From the NCBI RefSeq assembly GCF_009730915.1, contig NW_024088613.1, forward strand, positions 1-64,000: 64,000 nucleotides of DNA, given 5' to 3'. Origin of the DNA: Dioscorea cayenensis subsp. rotundata (taxonomy: Eukaryota > Streptophyta > Magnoliopsida > Dioscoreales > Dioscoreaceae). The position numbers were made by a program, and so were the translations under genes. The notes beneath the pieces were generated by a model. The model did no database searches, was not told where the DNA came from, and was given only the letters and a program-made list of their open reading frames with translations. Below are positions 1 through 8,899 of this stretch, one piece after another; within the stretch, counting starts at the first letter, position 1; every line of letters starts with the position of its first letter.

Positions 1-108
1 TGGGTGTGATGTAATTTCAATTACGTAAAATCCCAACTTTTGATTGTTTGGTTTCTTGTGAAAGCATTTTTCGCGTGAATCAACTTACATTTTTGTAGTG
101 TTCTATGC

Positions 109-144
109 ATTTGGACTTACGGCCAAATTGGCGTAAGTCCAAAT
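109..144. repeat. Perfect 13-bp inverted repeat (hairpin)
   Basis: atttggacttacg (109-121) is the exact reverse complement of cgtaagtccaaat (132-144), with a 10-bp spacer that is itself nearly palindromic. It lies in the left subterminal part of the Harbinger element and may be a transposase-binding or folding motif; that role is inference. Confidence 0.85.
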
Positions 145-1781
145 CTCTGCATTTCTTTTTCATAAAACTTACCCCTTCATTCACAGGTTTTGTATCTTCT
201 TCATTCTCAAGAGGCGTGGTCACAGGACACCCTCTCCTCCTTTCCCTTGCCTGCTCAGCCTCCAAGGGCTTCGTCATCGAGTCCCAAGGCTTGTCACACC
301 GCCTCCCAGTGGGCTTCGTCACCGCCTCCCAAGGCTCGTCACCCGACTCAGAGCTTCGACTCGTCATCGACTCCTAGGGCCGTCAGCGCCTCCCGGACCT
401 TCGACTCGTCACCCGACTCGTAAGCCTGTCTCTGCCTCCCTAGGGATTGAAGCGAGGTGAGCTATCGCCAATTCCATATCTTTTAGGATTTCTTTGGATT
501 TCTTTGGATTTCTGTTAGGAATTCATTCAATTTGGAAGAACAACTGGTTCATCTCCCACACACAAGTAGCTTTAGTTGTGCTGATGATGTGATGTGCTTT
601 TTAAAACAATGGAATCAGTTGATGATGATGTTCGTTTTGTAAATGCTGCCAAATACGTTGTTCATTCCTTCCTTCTTACTTTATACATAATACCTTGTTA
701 AATATGTGGTTGGTCATGTACAGCTACGGGATCAAAGCCAAATTTTCTTTTTGGTTCACGCAAATATCGATTGCTTGTTTTGTTACAAACATGTACAATT
801 CACAAATTCGAGAAAAAAATAAACATTGTTTAACTTTTTGTTAAGGCCTTTAGACCTGAATATGAGTCATATGAGTCAACTAGACTTCACTCTTGGATTG
901 ATGTTTATCTTGATTGATCTCAATACTTCATGTTCACTTTATATAGTTGAGACTAATTCTCCATTTATCATTTTGTACTATGATGGTGTACTATAATGGA
1001 ACCCGGCACCCTCAACAAGAGACACTGGAAAAACAAAATGAATGAATACATGCTGGTAACTCAGTGTTCATGCAGCCAAACGTAAGAAGATATTAAGATG
1101 CTAGTGTTTGAAGACAATGAATATGATGTTTAATACTTTAATATATGCATGACAAGCAAGGATTGTGGGAGCCTTCAATTGATGTGGCAGGTAGGACATT
1201 AATTATTGGGTGGTGCTATAGTTGTGACCACAAAATCCAACTGATAACACTAGTGGGCTTTAATGCCCAAACATGTGAGATAAGTTGTCTGCTAGTGCTT
1301 GTATAGTATCTCTAGAGTCCCATTATAAAAGGCAATTTATTTCTAAGGATAATTGCCTTGTTACGAGTGGTATTAATATTTTACTTTGATCATGTTTATC
1401 GGTTGCTAAAATCATATAAATACACTTTCGGAGCTTGAGTTAAAGTTTGCACAACATTTTAAAGGGTTGTATTGTATTTGCTTGCATTAAAGTTTGCACA
1501 ACATTTTAAAAGTCAACAGAATAAGTTACTGCCTAAGAAAGTATAGATATCTAGTATACAAGTGGCTCCAAAATGTGTGTAAGATTGTAGGTTTCACATT
1601 GGATAAATAGGTGAAAATAAATAATTTCGAGAATAATATCTATGAATGTTTGCCCATCAATGTTCATTCTCAATCGATTTGCTGTTAGTTGGTATATATG
1701 CCAACAAGATAATTATTCTTTAATCTGTCACATAATTAATCTTCATGTATGTGACTAATTCTATGTCCTGTTGTGTCCTAT

Positions 1782-1785
<4 letters not shown>

Positions 1786-1849
<64 letters not shown>
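1786..1849. repeat. (TA)n microsatellite
   Basis: An uninterrupted 64-bp TA tract inside the Harbinger element. It is the longest TA run in the window and is expected to vary in length between individuals. Confidence 0.97.
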
Positions 1850-1851
<2 letters not shown>

Positions 1852-2160
1852 GTGGCTCATTATCTTGAGTTGTTGAACATTTTATTAAGTTATGCTGTTT
1901 GGTCCATTTATTTCATTATTTATTATCTTTTCATTATTTTTTATTTATATTTCAGGTGCCTCATTATTTATTAATGAAAATTTCTTATTTTTATGATCTT
2001 CAAGGGTTTCATTTTTTTTTTGTCAGTAAATCATATGCTTCTATTTTAATTGTTGATTATTCTATGATTAGAGACAAGTTTTTTAGAGATGTACCTCTTT
2101 GCCCATTTCTTCTGCCTACTATTATTTTGATTTTTTTTTTTATTTAAACTCAGATTATAA

Positions 2161-3461
2161 ATGGACAATCAATTTGGTGATGAAAGCGTTGTACTTGCCA
2201 CCGCTACCATTGTTGCAATTGTAGCATTAAGGTGGTATAGTAGGAGAAGAGGATTGAATTTGCCACGAGAGCCGTATTACAATAGGGATCTACAACGTAC
2301 AAATTATATTTCAAGAATAATACATGGATCCGAGGAGGCTAGTATAGCAATGCTAAGGATGAAAAGGGTTGTATTTTTTGGGTTATGTGATTTATTGAAG
2401 TCAAGAGGATTGTTGTGCAACACCCTACATATAAGTGTGGAAGAGCAAGTAGCAATGTTTCTTCACATTCTTGGTCATAATGTGAGGAATAGGGTGATTG
2501 GAGTAAATTTTTTGCGTTCCGGTGATACTATTAGCCGATATTTTTAAACATGTATTATATGCCATAGGAGAGCTTGGGGTGAATTTATCCAACCGCCTCG
2601 CACAACAACTAGTTCGATAATTACACATGATCCAAGGTTTATGCCATATTTTTAAGGTAAGAAAAATATTGAATAACTCTACTATATGGCTCATAGACTT
2701 ATATGCACATCGTAATATTTTTTTGTCCATTAATAAATAGGATTGCATAGGAGCGCTTGATGGTACACATATCCATGCATCCGTTCGAAAAGGAAATTGT
2801 AGCTCGTTTCGTGGGAGAAAACCATATCCCACCCAAAATGTGTTGGCATGATTGACTTTGAATTAAGATTTACATACGTTCTAGCTGGGTGGGAGGGTTC
2901 AGCACATGATGCACTTGTTCTTCGTGATGCTTTAGAAAGAGAGGATGGTCTTATTGTGCTAGAAGGTATGTTACTATTTGACAAAATTATAATTATTACA
3001 TTGTCAGAATAACCAATACAATTATCCATGTAGGCAAGTATTACCTTGTAGATGCGGGATATTCTACAAGAGCGGGTTTTTATATCACCATTTCGTGGTG
3101 TTCGCTATCATCTTAAGGAATTTAGTGCCCGCTCACCATCAAATAACAAGGAACTATTTAATTATAGACATTCTTCACTACGCACTACCGTGGAACGAGC
3201 GTTTGGAGCTTGAAGAATCGCTTCAAAATTCTCACATATAGACCATTCTTTCCATATCGAACACAAGTGGATATTGTGGTCGCGTGTTGCATTTTACACA
3301 ATTATATTTTACAAGGAGGTAATGATATTTATGTACCCGATATTGAAGAATGGGAACCTAATGTGCAAGAAGTTAGAACTCAATCCCAAGCACGTGAGGA
3401 AGCAAGAGAATGGTTAGCAATACGTGATGTAATCATGGAGGCTATGTGGAACAATAGATAG
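2161..3461 (+). pseudogene. PIF/Harbinger transposase (HARBI1-like DDE nuclease), frameshifted
   Basis: Exon 1 (2161-2656) starts MDNQFGDESV and carries the N-terminal region with SRRRGLN and YISRIIHGSEEA. Exon 2 (about 2741-2965) gives DCIGALDGTHI, the first catalytic Asp, and GWEGSAHDALVLRDAL, the second. Exon 3 (about 3034-3461) has YYLVDAGYS, TTVERAFG with the catalytic Glu, and ACCILHNYI. Two short introns (2657-2740 and 2966-3033) have GT/AG ends. Frame is lost just after RYF near 2545, recovers near 2575, and breaks again near 3080 and near 3212, where FGALKNRF is split by a missing base. The DDE triad is still legible but the gene is dead. Family assignment is secure; the intron borders are by eye. 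Confidence 0.82.
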
Positions 3462-3711
3462 TGTTTTCCTTCGTTGTGGTTTTGTTGTTTAATTGTATAC
3501 CTTTGTTGTGGTTTTGTTGTGGAATTATATTTAATGTGGTTGTTTTGTGTTGTTGCATTTTGTAATTGTTCTTTTGATAACTAGGTTTAATGTGACACTA
3601 TATAACTTCATTGTGGTTCTAACTCAATGTGATTGTTTTGTGTTGCATTTTGTGTTCGTTTCTTTCTAATTTATTTCTTCTTCATTTATTGTCTTTTTTT
3701 ATATGTAAAGG

Positions 3712-4053
3712 ATGGACTCAGTCGAAATGACTCAAGAAAGCGAAAATATTGGGAGGAGATGCCCAACTAATTTTAGGTGGACAGCGATCATGACGTCATT
3801 TTTGCTCAAATGCTTAGTTGAGCAAGCAAACCTTGGCCTTAAAACTGACAAAGGTGTACAGTTGAGTAAGAGATTGTACGATGAGGTCATGACTTCGATT
3901 GGCTACTACAATAAGTCTGATCTTGGTTTAGCATATGATCATTTGAATGCCCAAAATAATCTAGCAACTGCTTTTATAAACAAAGATCATGACCTTCGAT
4001 GCTTTTGGATGGATGGTTTCCTTAGGCAGTTGGGGCGTGATGGTGGTGTCTAA
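3712..4053 (+). CDS. Myb/SANT-like ORF of the Harbinger element
   Basis: This 113-residue ORF begins MDSVEMTQESENIGRR and continues with FRWTAIMTSFLLKCLVEQ and KGVQLSKRLYDEVMTSI. That is the plant Myb/SANT-like domain found in the second ORF of PIF/Harbinger elements, where the product helps the transposase bind DNA and enter the nucleus. It lies 250 bp downstream of the transposase on the same strand. It ends soon after LRCFWMDGFLRQLGRDGGV, shorter than full-length relatives of roughly 300 residues, so it is probably a truncated remnant or first exon. It is not a host gene. Confidence 0.65.
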   Translation: MDSVEMTQESENIGRRCPTNFRWTAIMTSFLLKCLVEQANLGLKTDKGVQLSKRLYDEVMTSIGYYNKSDLGLAYDHLNAQNNLATAFINKDHDLRCFWMDGFLRQLGRDGGV

Positions 4054-4745
4054 GTTTGTCTACTATTATGATTTACTTATTTTGTGTGTTTTTAAGTTTA
4101 TGGACATTTATTATTTTGCATGTTGTTTTTGCTTGGAGTTGTTGAACTTATGTTTTATGAACATGTTGACAATTTAATGGTGTTGTTGTTAAATTTAGGT
4201 TGTTGAGTCTGAAACTTGTTTGATGAACTTGTTGAATTATTGAATATGATTTGTTGACTTTATATCTTGTTTTATGAACATGTTGAATTATTGAATATGA
4301 TTTGTCTCAAATTTGAGGAATTTTAAATTCAATTTCAAGTGAGTATGCTCAAGTGATAAGCACCAATTGATGGTTGTATTAGTAAGTTCAATTCAAGTAT
4401 ATTGAATAACTAATTTAAAAAAAAAATTAAATAAATACAATTCATTAACTTAAATCCATTTTAGATAAATTAAATACATTAACTTAAATAAATAAAACAG
4501 ATTTTAAATGAAATATTAAACAAAATTATAAATTATAAAAATTTTGAAAATAGGGGTAATCTCACCACTTACTTTACATGGTGATTCTAACCCACAACTT
4601 ACATCAAACCAAACACTTGAAAAGAAAATACATCATTTTCATTTACAGGTAACCAAACAACCATGATGTAAGTGAAAATACAGTAATTTCAATTACATGT
4701 AATTTGACTTACACTGTAATTTGAAATACCGGTAACCAAACAGCC

Positions 4746-5531
4746 CCGTAATGTAATAAGTTCATGTATCAGTTTTTTTTTTTAATTAAAATACAATAAA
4801 GAGCAATAAAGGTGTCATGGTTAATTCTTTTTTCCCTTTTTTTTTAATTTCTCGAATCTCATAATTTGTTATATAAAAATTATAAAATCCTTATTTCCTG
4901 ACATGGATGTATTCTTAATTTAAGAAAGAACATGGGGCTTGGTGAAAAATAGCATTATTTATAATAGTATCAACAAAGGGTGTTTTCTGCAAAATATGCG
5001 AATGTAATCCGAGGACCTGTAAGTAATTTTTAAAATTAAGGGTGCTTTTTGCTAAATAACACAAAAATATGAAACCCGTCCCCAAACCAATGATCTTTTT
5101 TTTTTTATCTCAGAGCCTTCTCGATCATCATCCCATGCGTCTTCCCCCTTGATCCGTGGCAGCGGCCTTCTTCTTCTTCTTCTTGTTCATAAAGGCCTGG
5201 TAGGGTTCGTGCTCTTCTTCCTTTGATCTCTGTTGAAGCTGCTTTTGATTCTTAGTTTCGTCTTCTTTGGTTCTTTCCTTAGCCCTAACTTGTTGATTCC
5301 TATTTTATTTCATTTTCTTATCTGAAACTGCTACCTTGTGGATGTTCTTGTTTTTATGCAATTTTATGGAGATTTTTTCGTAATGGGTTGTAGATTTGAT
5401 GCTGAGAGTTTTGGATAAACATGTTTCCATGCGTTTCTGGAATTTATGATTTTAACTGTATGCTTTTGTTTAGCTAATTTTTAGTTGGAAATAGAGGTCA
5501 AGAGTAAAAGCTGCAATTTTGAAAATTAAGG
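4746..5531. other. Intergenic spacer and SRP19 5' region
   Basis: This AT-rich spacer runs up to about 5100. A CT-rich leader follows (a cttcttcttcttcttc tract near 5168-5190, then gtagggttcgtgctcttc) and probably forms the SRP19 5' UTR, perhaps with an intron before the ATG. I see no TATA box that I trust and no other gene. Confidence 0.5.
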
Positions 5532-7419
5532 ATGGAAGGACAAGGACCTAATATAAAGAAATGGATGGTTCTTTACCCAATTTACATAAACTCGAAGAAG
5601 ACCATTGCTGAGGGACGCCGGATCAGTGCTGCCAAAGCATGTGAAAATCCTACCTGCCTTGAGATTGTTGACTGTTGCAACTATCTCAAAATTCCATCAG
5701 CCATTGAGGTTCAATTTCATTTTGCATTCTTGTCATTGTGTCTTTTATTTTTGTACATCTTTACATTAGTTTGTGTCTGTGTTTTGTTGTAGTTGGATAA
5801 GGCGTATCCCCGGGATTTCATGCAGAGAGGAAGGGTAAGGGTATTGCTAAGAAGGGAGGATGGGTCTCCTTACAATCCTGCAATTGGAACTAGTAAGGAT
5901 GTTATCCTGATTTACTTTGAAGCAATTGGCCTTTATTTGTTTAGTCTTCTAATTTATTTGTTTGTTTATTTATTTATTTCCATTTTATGGTGTACCTCTG
6001 ATTGGTTAACTAGATTCTTGTAGTAGTCATTGGTGTAGGAGAAATATTAGAATTCTAGTTGATAATTGAAAGAAAGTTGATAGAATGACAGGATAAGGTT
6101 TAACATGATGCATTGCTTATGTGTCTTTCCGGGAGTCATTAGCATGTTAATTGTATACGAATTTTAGTTGTTAATTAAATGAAAGTAGAAATAATGCAAG
6201 CAAAAAGATTTAACATGATGCATTTCTTCAATTACCACTGGGATTATTGTGGTACTTTATTTATATTCTGATCTAGTTCACATGTTGCTCTTGATTTGGA
6301 GTGTAAGAGCGCATTGGAAGTATATACAAATTTGAAGGAATTCTGTTTAGTTTTATTTTTTTTCTTTCTTTCTTACCAAAGTTGATATGTCAAAGACTTA
6401 TGATGACTGATGCTTGGTTATTTTAAGTTATTGATGAATGTAAGTTAATGGCAGTTAAGGCCAGTAGTGGTCTCTGAAGGGGGGGTTATTATCTATTTTA
6501 GCCCCACATGTAAAACATGTTCTTTTGGTCTCAGAACTAGATGAATTTGTTCGTTTTGGACGATATATCAACTGTTATACAAGACCTATTACACATTATA
6601 TATGCTTCTATGCCAATCAAAATGGCCAAAATGAACAAATTTGCCTAGTTCAAGAGCCAAAATGAATATTTTTGCATTTGAGGCCCAAAATAAACAACCA
6701 ACCCAGCTCAAAGGCCATTAGTCATTTTAAACTATTAAAAATAGGACAGTGGAGATGCATCTTTGTCTTCTATGCCAAACATTGCTAGAATTCATTTCAA
6801 TTACTACCACTTGTGTTGCAATGAACTAGGAAAAGACTCATGGTTCACGTCGTGTACATTAGTTTAGTTGTGAGATATGTTATATGGCAACTCATTTTTT
6901 CTTCCTCCTAAAGCAACCATTGGATAGCTAGCTTTCACAACTTTTTCTCTCATATCAATAGCATTTACTTTTGAGTTCTATTTTACCATCGTCAGATTTC
7001 AGATTACACTTTTGCACTTACACAACAGCACACATGACATTAGAAAAGCAGTACTCTTACTAATGGTTTTAAATATCAATCATGCTTCAAAGCATTTTAT
7101 TAGAGGTCAATATGTGAATTTGTGAAGAAGATATTCCTGTTTTGTGGGAGTATGCCTGCAATTACCCTTGAAGATAGCCCCCAATTTCATTCCTCTCAAT
7201 CATAAACATTATTTGGATTATTGTCTAGATGTGTTCAATCTTAATGCTTTATGCTTTTGCCTCTAAACTTCCTCAATAATTGCAGGGAAGCAGCTGATGC
7301 ATCAAGTAGCAGAATTAGTTCCTAAGCATCACGGAAGGACTAAGAAACAGGAGCCAGCAGCTACTTCAACTGCAGCAGGCCCTTCGAAATCTGGAAAGAG
7401 TGGAAAGAAGAAAAAGTAA
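5532..7419 (+). CDS. SRP19: Signal recognition particle 19 kDa protein
   Basis: SRP19 binds the S domain of SRP RNA (helices 6 and 8) and lets SRP54 load, so it is needed for co-translational targeting to the ER. Exons are 5532-5708, 5793-5892 and 7286-7419, giving 136 residues, close to the usual 135-150 of plant SRP19. Diagnostic segments are IKKWMVLYPIYINSKKTIAE and GRRISAAKACENPT in exon 1, AYPRDFMQRGRVRVLL in exon 2, and VPKHHGRTKKQEP plus a Lys-rich KSGKSGKKKK tail in exon 3. All splice sites are GT/AG, and phases join correctly (the exon 2/3 junction makes an Arg codon, A|GG). Intron 2 is 1.4 kb and holds an inverted-repeat element at 6463-6723. The gene looks intact; the start Met matches the family start. 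Confidence 0.93.
6463..6723. mobile_element. MITE-like inverted-repeat element in SRP19 intron 2
   Basis: The left side (agtggtctctgaagggg, then gaactagatgaatttgttcg) is matched in inverted orientation on the right side (reverse complement reads atggcctttgagctggg, then gaactaggcaaatttgttca). The arms together cover more than 80 bp around an AT-rich centre, with no coding capacity. This is the structure of a small non-autonomous DNA element. The target duplication and exact ends are unclear, so I do not assign a superfamily. Confidence 0.5.
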
Positions 7420-8127
7420 TTGATGGTTTCATGTTCAGATCCAAGTGTGGATGAACAAAGTTCAAAGTAAGCAACACATTTTGGGATCATCTGCCACAAG
7501 GAAATTGCTTGTTCTTAGCAAAATCTCACACAACTTTAGGCGAGAGTTCTGGTTTTATTATGTGATGGGAACTTGACTGCCATTTCAGCACTTAGCTGCA
7601 TATTTTGTAATCAGTGATGCTACAAATATGTTGTGTTTTTCCTTCCAAATGATACTTATTGATTTTAGATGCAGTTCCTTTTTGAACGCTAACAATTTGT
7701 GCTCTTGTGTTTGAAAGTATCACATGGAGAGTGACTGTCTTTGAAAACAAATTGAAAATAAAAAAAAGCTAAAGTGCTGAATTATGCTTTTCATAACTTT
7801 ACCAAACAATGCTAGACACAATATGACCTGACTTTTTTAAATGAAAAGTTTTTGTCACAAATTTATCCATATATATATATATTACCATTTTATGATTATA
7901 AATACAGGAAATATATAGATTTTACATAGAATCCCATAAAATATATCTGAATTGGTTCAGTTAATAGATTGTTTAACTTAAGCTGAAATTATCACTTTAG
8001 CTAACCATTTTATCCGATTGTAATAAGTTAAACAGCACTTAAATCCAGTTAATATCATGCCTCGTGATCTGACCCAACCGCGCCAATGGACGGCAGAGAT
8101 GCATCCCTCTGGAAAGATCTCTTCCAG

Positions 8128-8190
8128 AAACCCTAACCCTAACCCTAGAAATCCTCTATAAATACAAACCGATGCCCCCTCTCCGTTTCT
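8128..8190 (+). promoter_or_regulatory. Telobox/TATA promoter of the snoRNA cluster
   Basis: Three telomere-like units (aaccctaaccctaaccctag, about 8131-8151) are followed within 10 bp by ctataaata (8156-8164). A telobox with a TATA box is the usual Pol II promoter layout of plant snoRNA and ribosome-biogenesis genes. A 19-bp near-palindrome, ctggaaagatctcttccag, lies just upstream at 8109-8127. The transcription start is expected near 8190, about 100 bp before the first snoRNA. The reading as a promoter is inference from motif order and from what lies downstream. Confidence 0.7.
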
Positions 8191-8292
8191 CTGGTCTCTT
8201 TGCTTCTCTTTTGCTCCGTTATCTTTCCATTTGTGACTGCTATATTTTTCTCTAGTTTTTGTTTTTTGATTGTTGATTTTCAATGGGGAAGA

Positions 8293-8366
8293 GGACGATG
8301 ATGATCTCAATCAATAGGTCTCGTTCGTCTTAATGGCTTGATCGCCTTGAAGACCAACCTGATATA
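8293..8366 (+). ncRNA. C/D-box snoRNA, double guide to 18S rRNA (U30-like D' guide)
   Basis: The C box is ATGATGA (8298-8304) and the D box CTGA (8359-8362). The 12 nt before the D box (8347-8358, ttgaagaccaac) are complementary to 18S rRNA 5'-GTTGGTCTTCAA-3'; by the D+5 rule the target is the second G of GTTGG. A second 13-nt stretch (8316-8328, aggtctcgttcgt) is complementary to 18S 5'-ACGAACGAGACCT-3' and is followed at once by a D'-like CTTA (8329-8332), which predicts 2'-O-methylation of the second of the two adjacent A's in ACGAA. That is the site I associate with U30/SNORD30. No convincing terminal stem is visible, which is the weakest point. rRNA sequences are from memory. Confidence 0.78.
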
Positions 8367-8478
8367 TCACCACCCATATTCCGAGTCCACTCCCTCTATC
8401 TCTCTCCCTTGATCTTTTTCTAGGGTTAGGGTTTTTGATCTATTTGTTTGTTTGTTTGTTTTTTTTTTAAATATCATT

Positions 8479-8564
8479 GGGCCGATGATTAAAAATAAAA
8501 TCAATGACAAGCATATGTCTGAATTCCAGTGTGTGGATAAAATCTAATCTTCTCTATGAGGCCT
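8479..8564 (+). ncRNA. C/D-box snoRNA, U27-like, guide to 18S A28
   Basis: A terminal stem gggcc (8479-8483) / ggcct (8560-8564) encloses C box ATGATTA (8485-8491). The D' box CTGA (8519-8522) is preceded by gacaagcatatg (8506-8517), complementary over 12 nt to the 5' end of 18S rRNA, CATATGCTTGTC. The nucleotide five positions from D' is A28 in the plant 18S numbering I recall, the classical U27 target. The 3' D box reads ATGA (8556-8559) rather than CTGA, and the C box has one change from RUGAUGA, so this copy may be weakened, although the stem is kept. No rRNA match was recognised for the sequence before the 3' D box. Confidence 0.72.
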
Positions 8565-8600
8565 ATATATTTTATTTTATTTTATTTTATTTTTGTTCTT

Positions 8601-8688
8601 GGAGTCGATGATGAGGATTTGTGATGTTTTTTAATTGCTGAATTATTTCGTGATTATAAAAACACTACTGCCTTCCTTCTGAGGCTCT
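8601..8688 (+). ncRNA. C/D-box snoRNA, guide to 18S AAGGAAGGCAG
   Basis: A stem gagtc (8602-8606) / ggctc (8683-8687) flanks C box ATGATGA (8608-8614) and D box CTGA (8679-8682). The 11 nt before D (8668-8678, ctgccttcctt) pair perfectly with 18S rRNA AAGGAAGGCAG, and the D+5 rule selects the A of AAGGA. This is the region methylated in other eukaryotes by snR52/SNORD83 (from memory). An internal CTGA (8638-8641) could be D', but I recognise no rRNA match for the sequence before it. All boxes, spacing and stem agree, so this is a secure snoRNA call. Confidence 0.82.
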
Positions 8689-8795
8689 CATCTGTTTTTA
8701 ATTTTTTTTTTAATTAAATTGTTTATATGAAAACTATTTGTTTGCTAAAAATGTAATTTTTTTTAATGGTTTTGGTTTCTTTGTTGTTTGGTTTT

Positions 8796-8878
8796 GGCCA
8801 GATGATGAGCGATTGCATAGTTCACATGATCTTTCCTATGATTAAGAAAAATACGTCTTTCGCTCCTAACTGATGGCT
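8796..8878 (+). ncRNA. C/D-box snoRNA, U80/snR60-like double guide to 25S rRNA
   Basis: A stem ggcca (8796-8800) / tggct (8874-8878) flanks C box ATGATGA (8802-8808) and D box CTGA (8870-8873). Before D, gtctttcgctccta pairs with 25S TAGGGGCGAAAGAC over 14 nt with one G-U, predicting methylation of a G. Internally, gcatagttcac, followed by a D'-like ATGA, is complementary over 11 nt to 25S GTGAACTATGC, predicting methylation of an A. This pair of sites in one RNA is what yeast snR60 (A817 and G908) and metazoan U80 do. The match of both guides makes the homology strong, given that rRNA sequences are recalled, not searched. Confidence 0.85.
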
Positions 8879-8899
8879 TTAAAAGCTAGTCTCTTTTTC

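Larger units (their letters stand above)
1..4745 (+). mobile_element. PIF/Harbinger DNA transposon, decayed, left end outside window
   Basis: Two ORF groups typical of plant PIF/Harbinger elements lie on the plus strand: a DDE transposase (2161-3461) followed by a Myb/SANT-like protein (3712-4053). The right end near 4732-4745 reads aaccaaacagcccc, the complement of the ggggctgtttggtt type of terminus common in this superfamily. Subterminal sequence on both sides repeats GTTTGGTT-like and TTACATnTAATT-like words (about 40-60 on the left; 4600-4740 inverted on the right), supporting one element. The left terminus is not in the window, so total length and target duplication (normally 3 bp, TWA) cannot be read. 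About 1.7 kb between the left subterminal part and the transposase holds no gene I recognise apart from a (TA)n tract. The coding frames are interrupted, so it is not autonomous. Confidence 0.8.

Noticed and set aside
80-423. Overlapping ORFs on both strands in a CT-rich stretch (SSPKACHTASQWASS and similar)
   Set aside because: Frames are created by repeated cgtcac/ctcccaagg words in the Harbinger subterminal region; no domain and no codon bias.
1771-1974. ORF made of YIYIYI repeats
   Set aside because: Translation of the (TA)n microsatellite.
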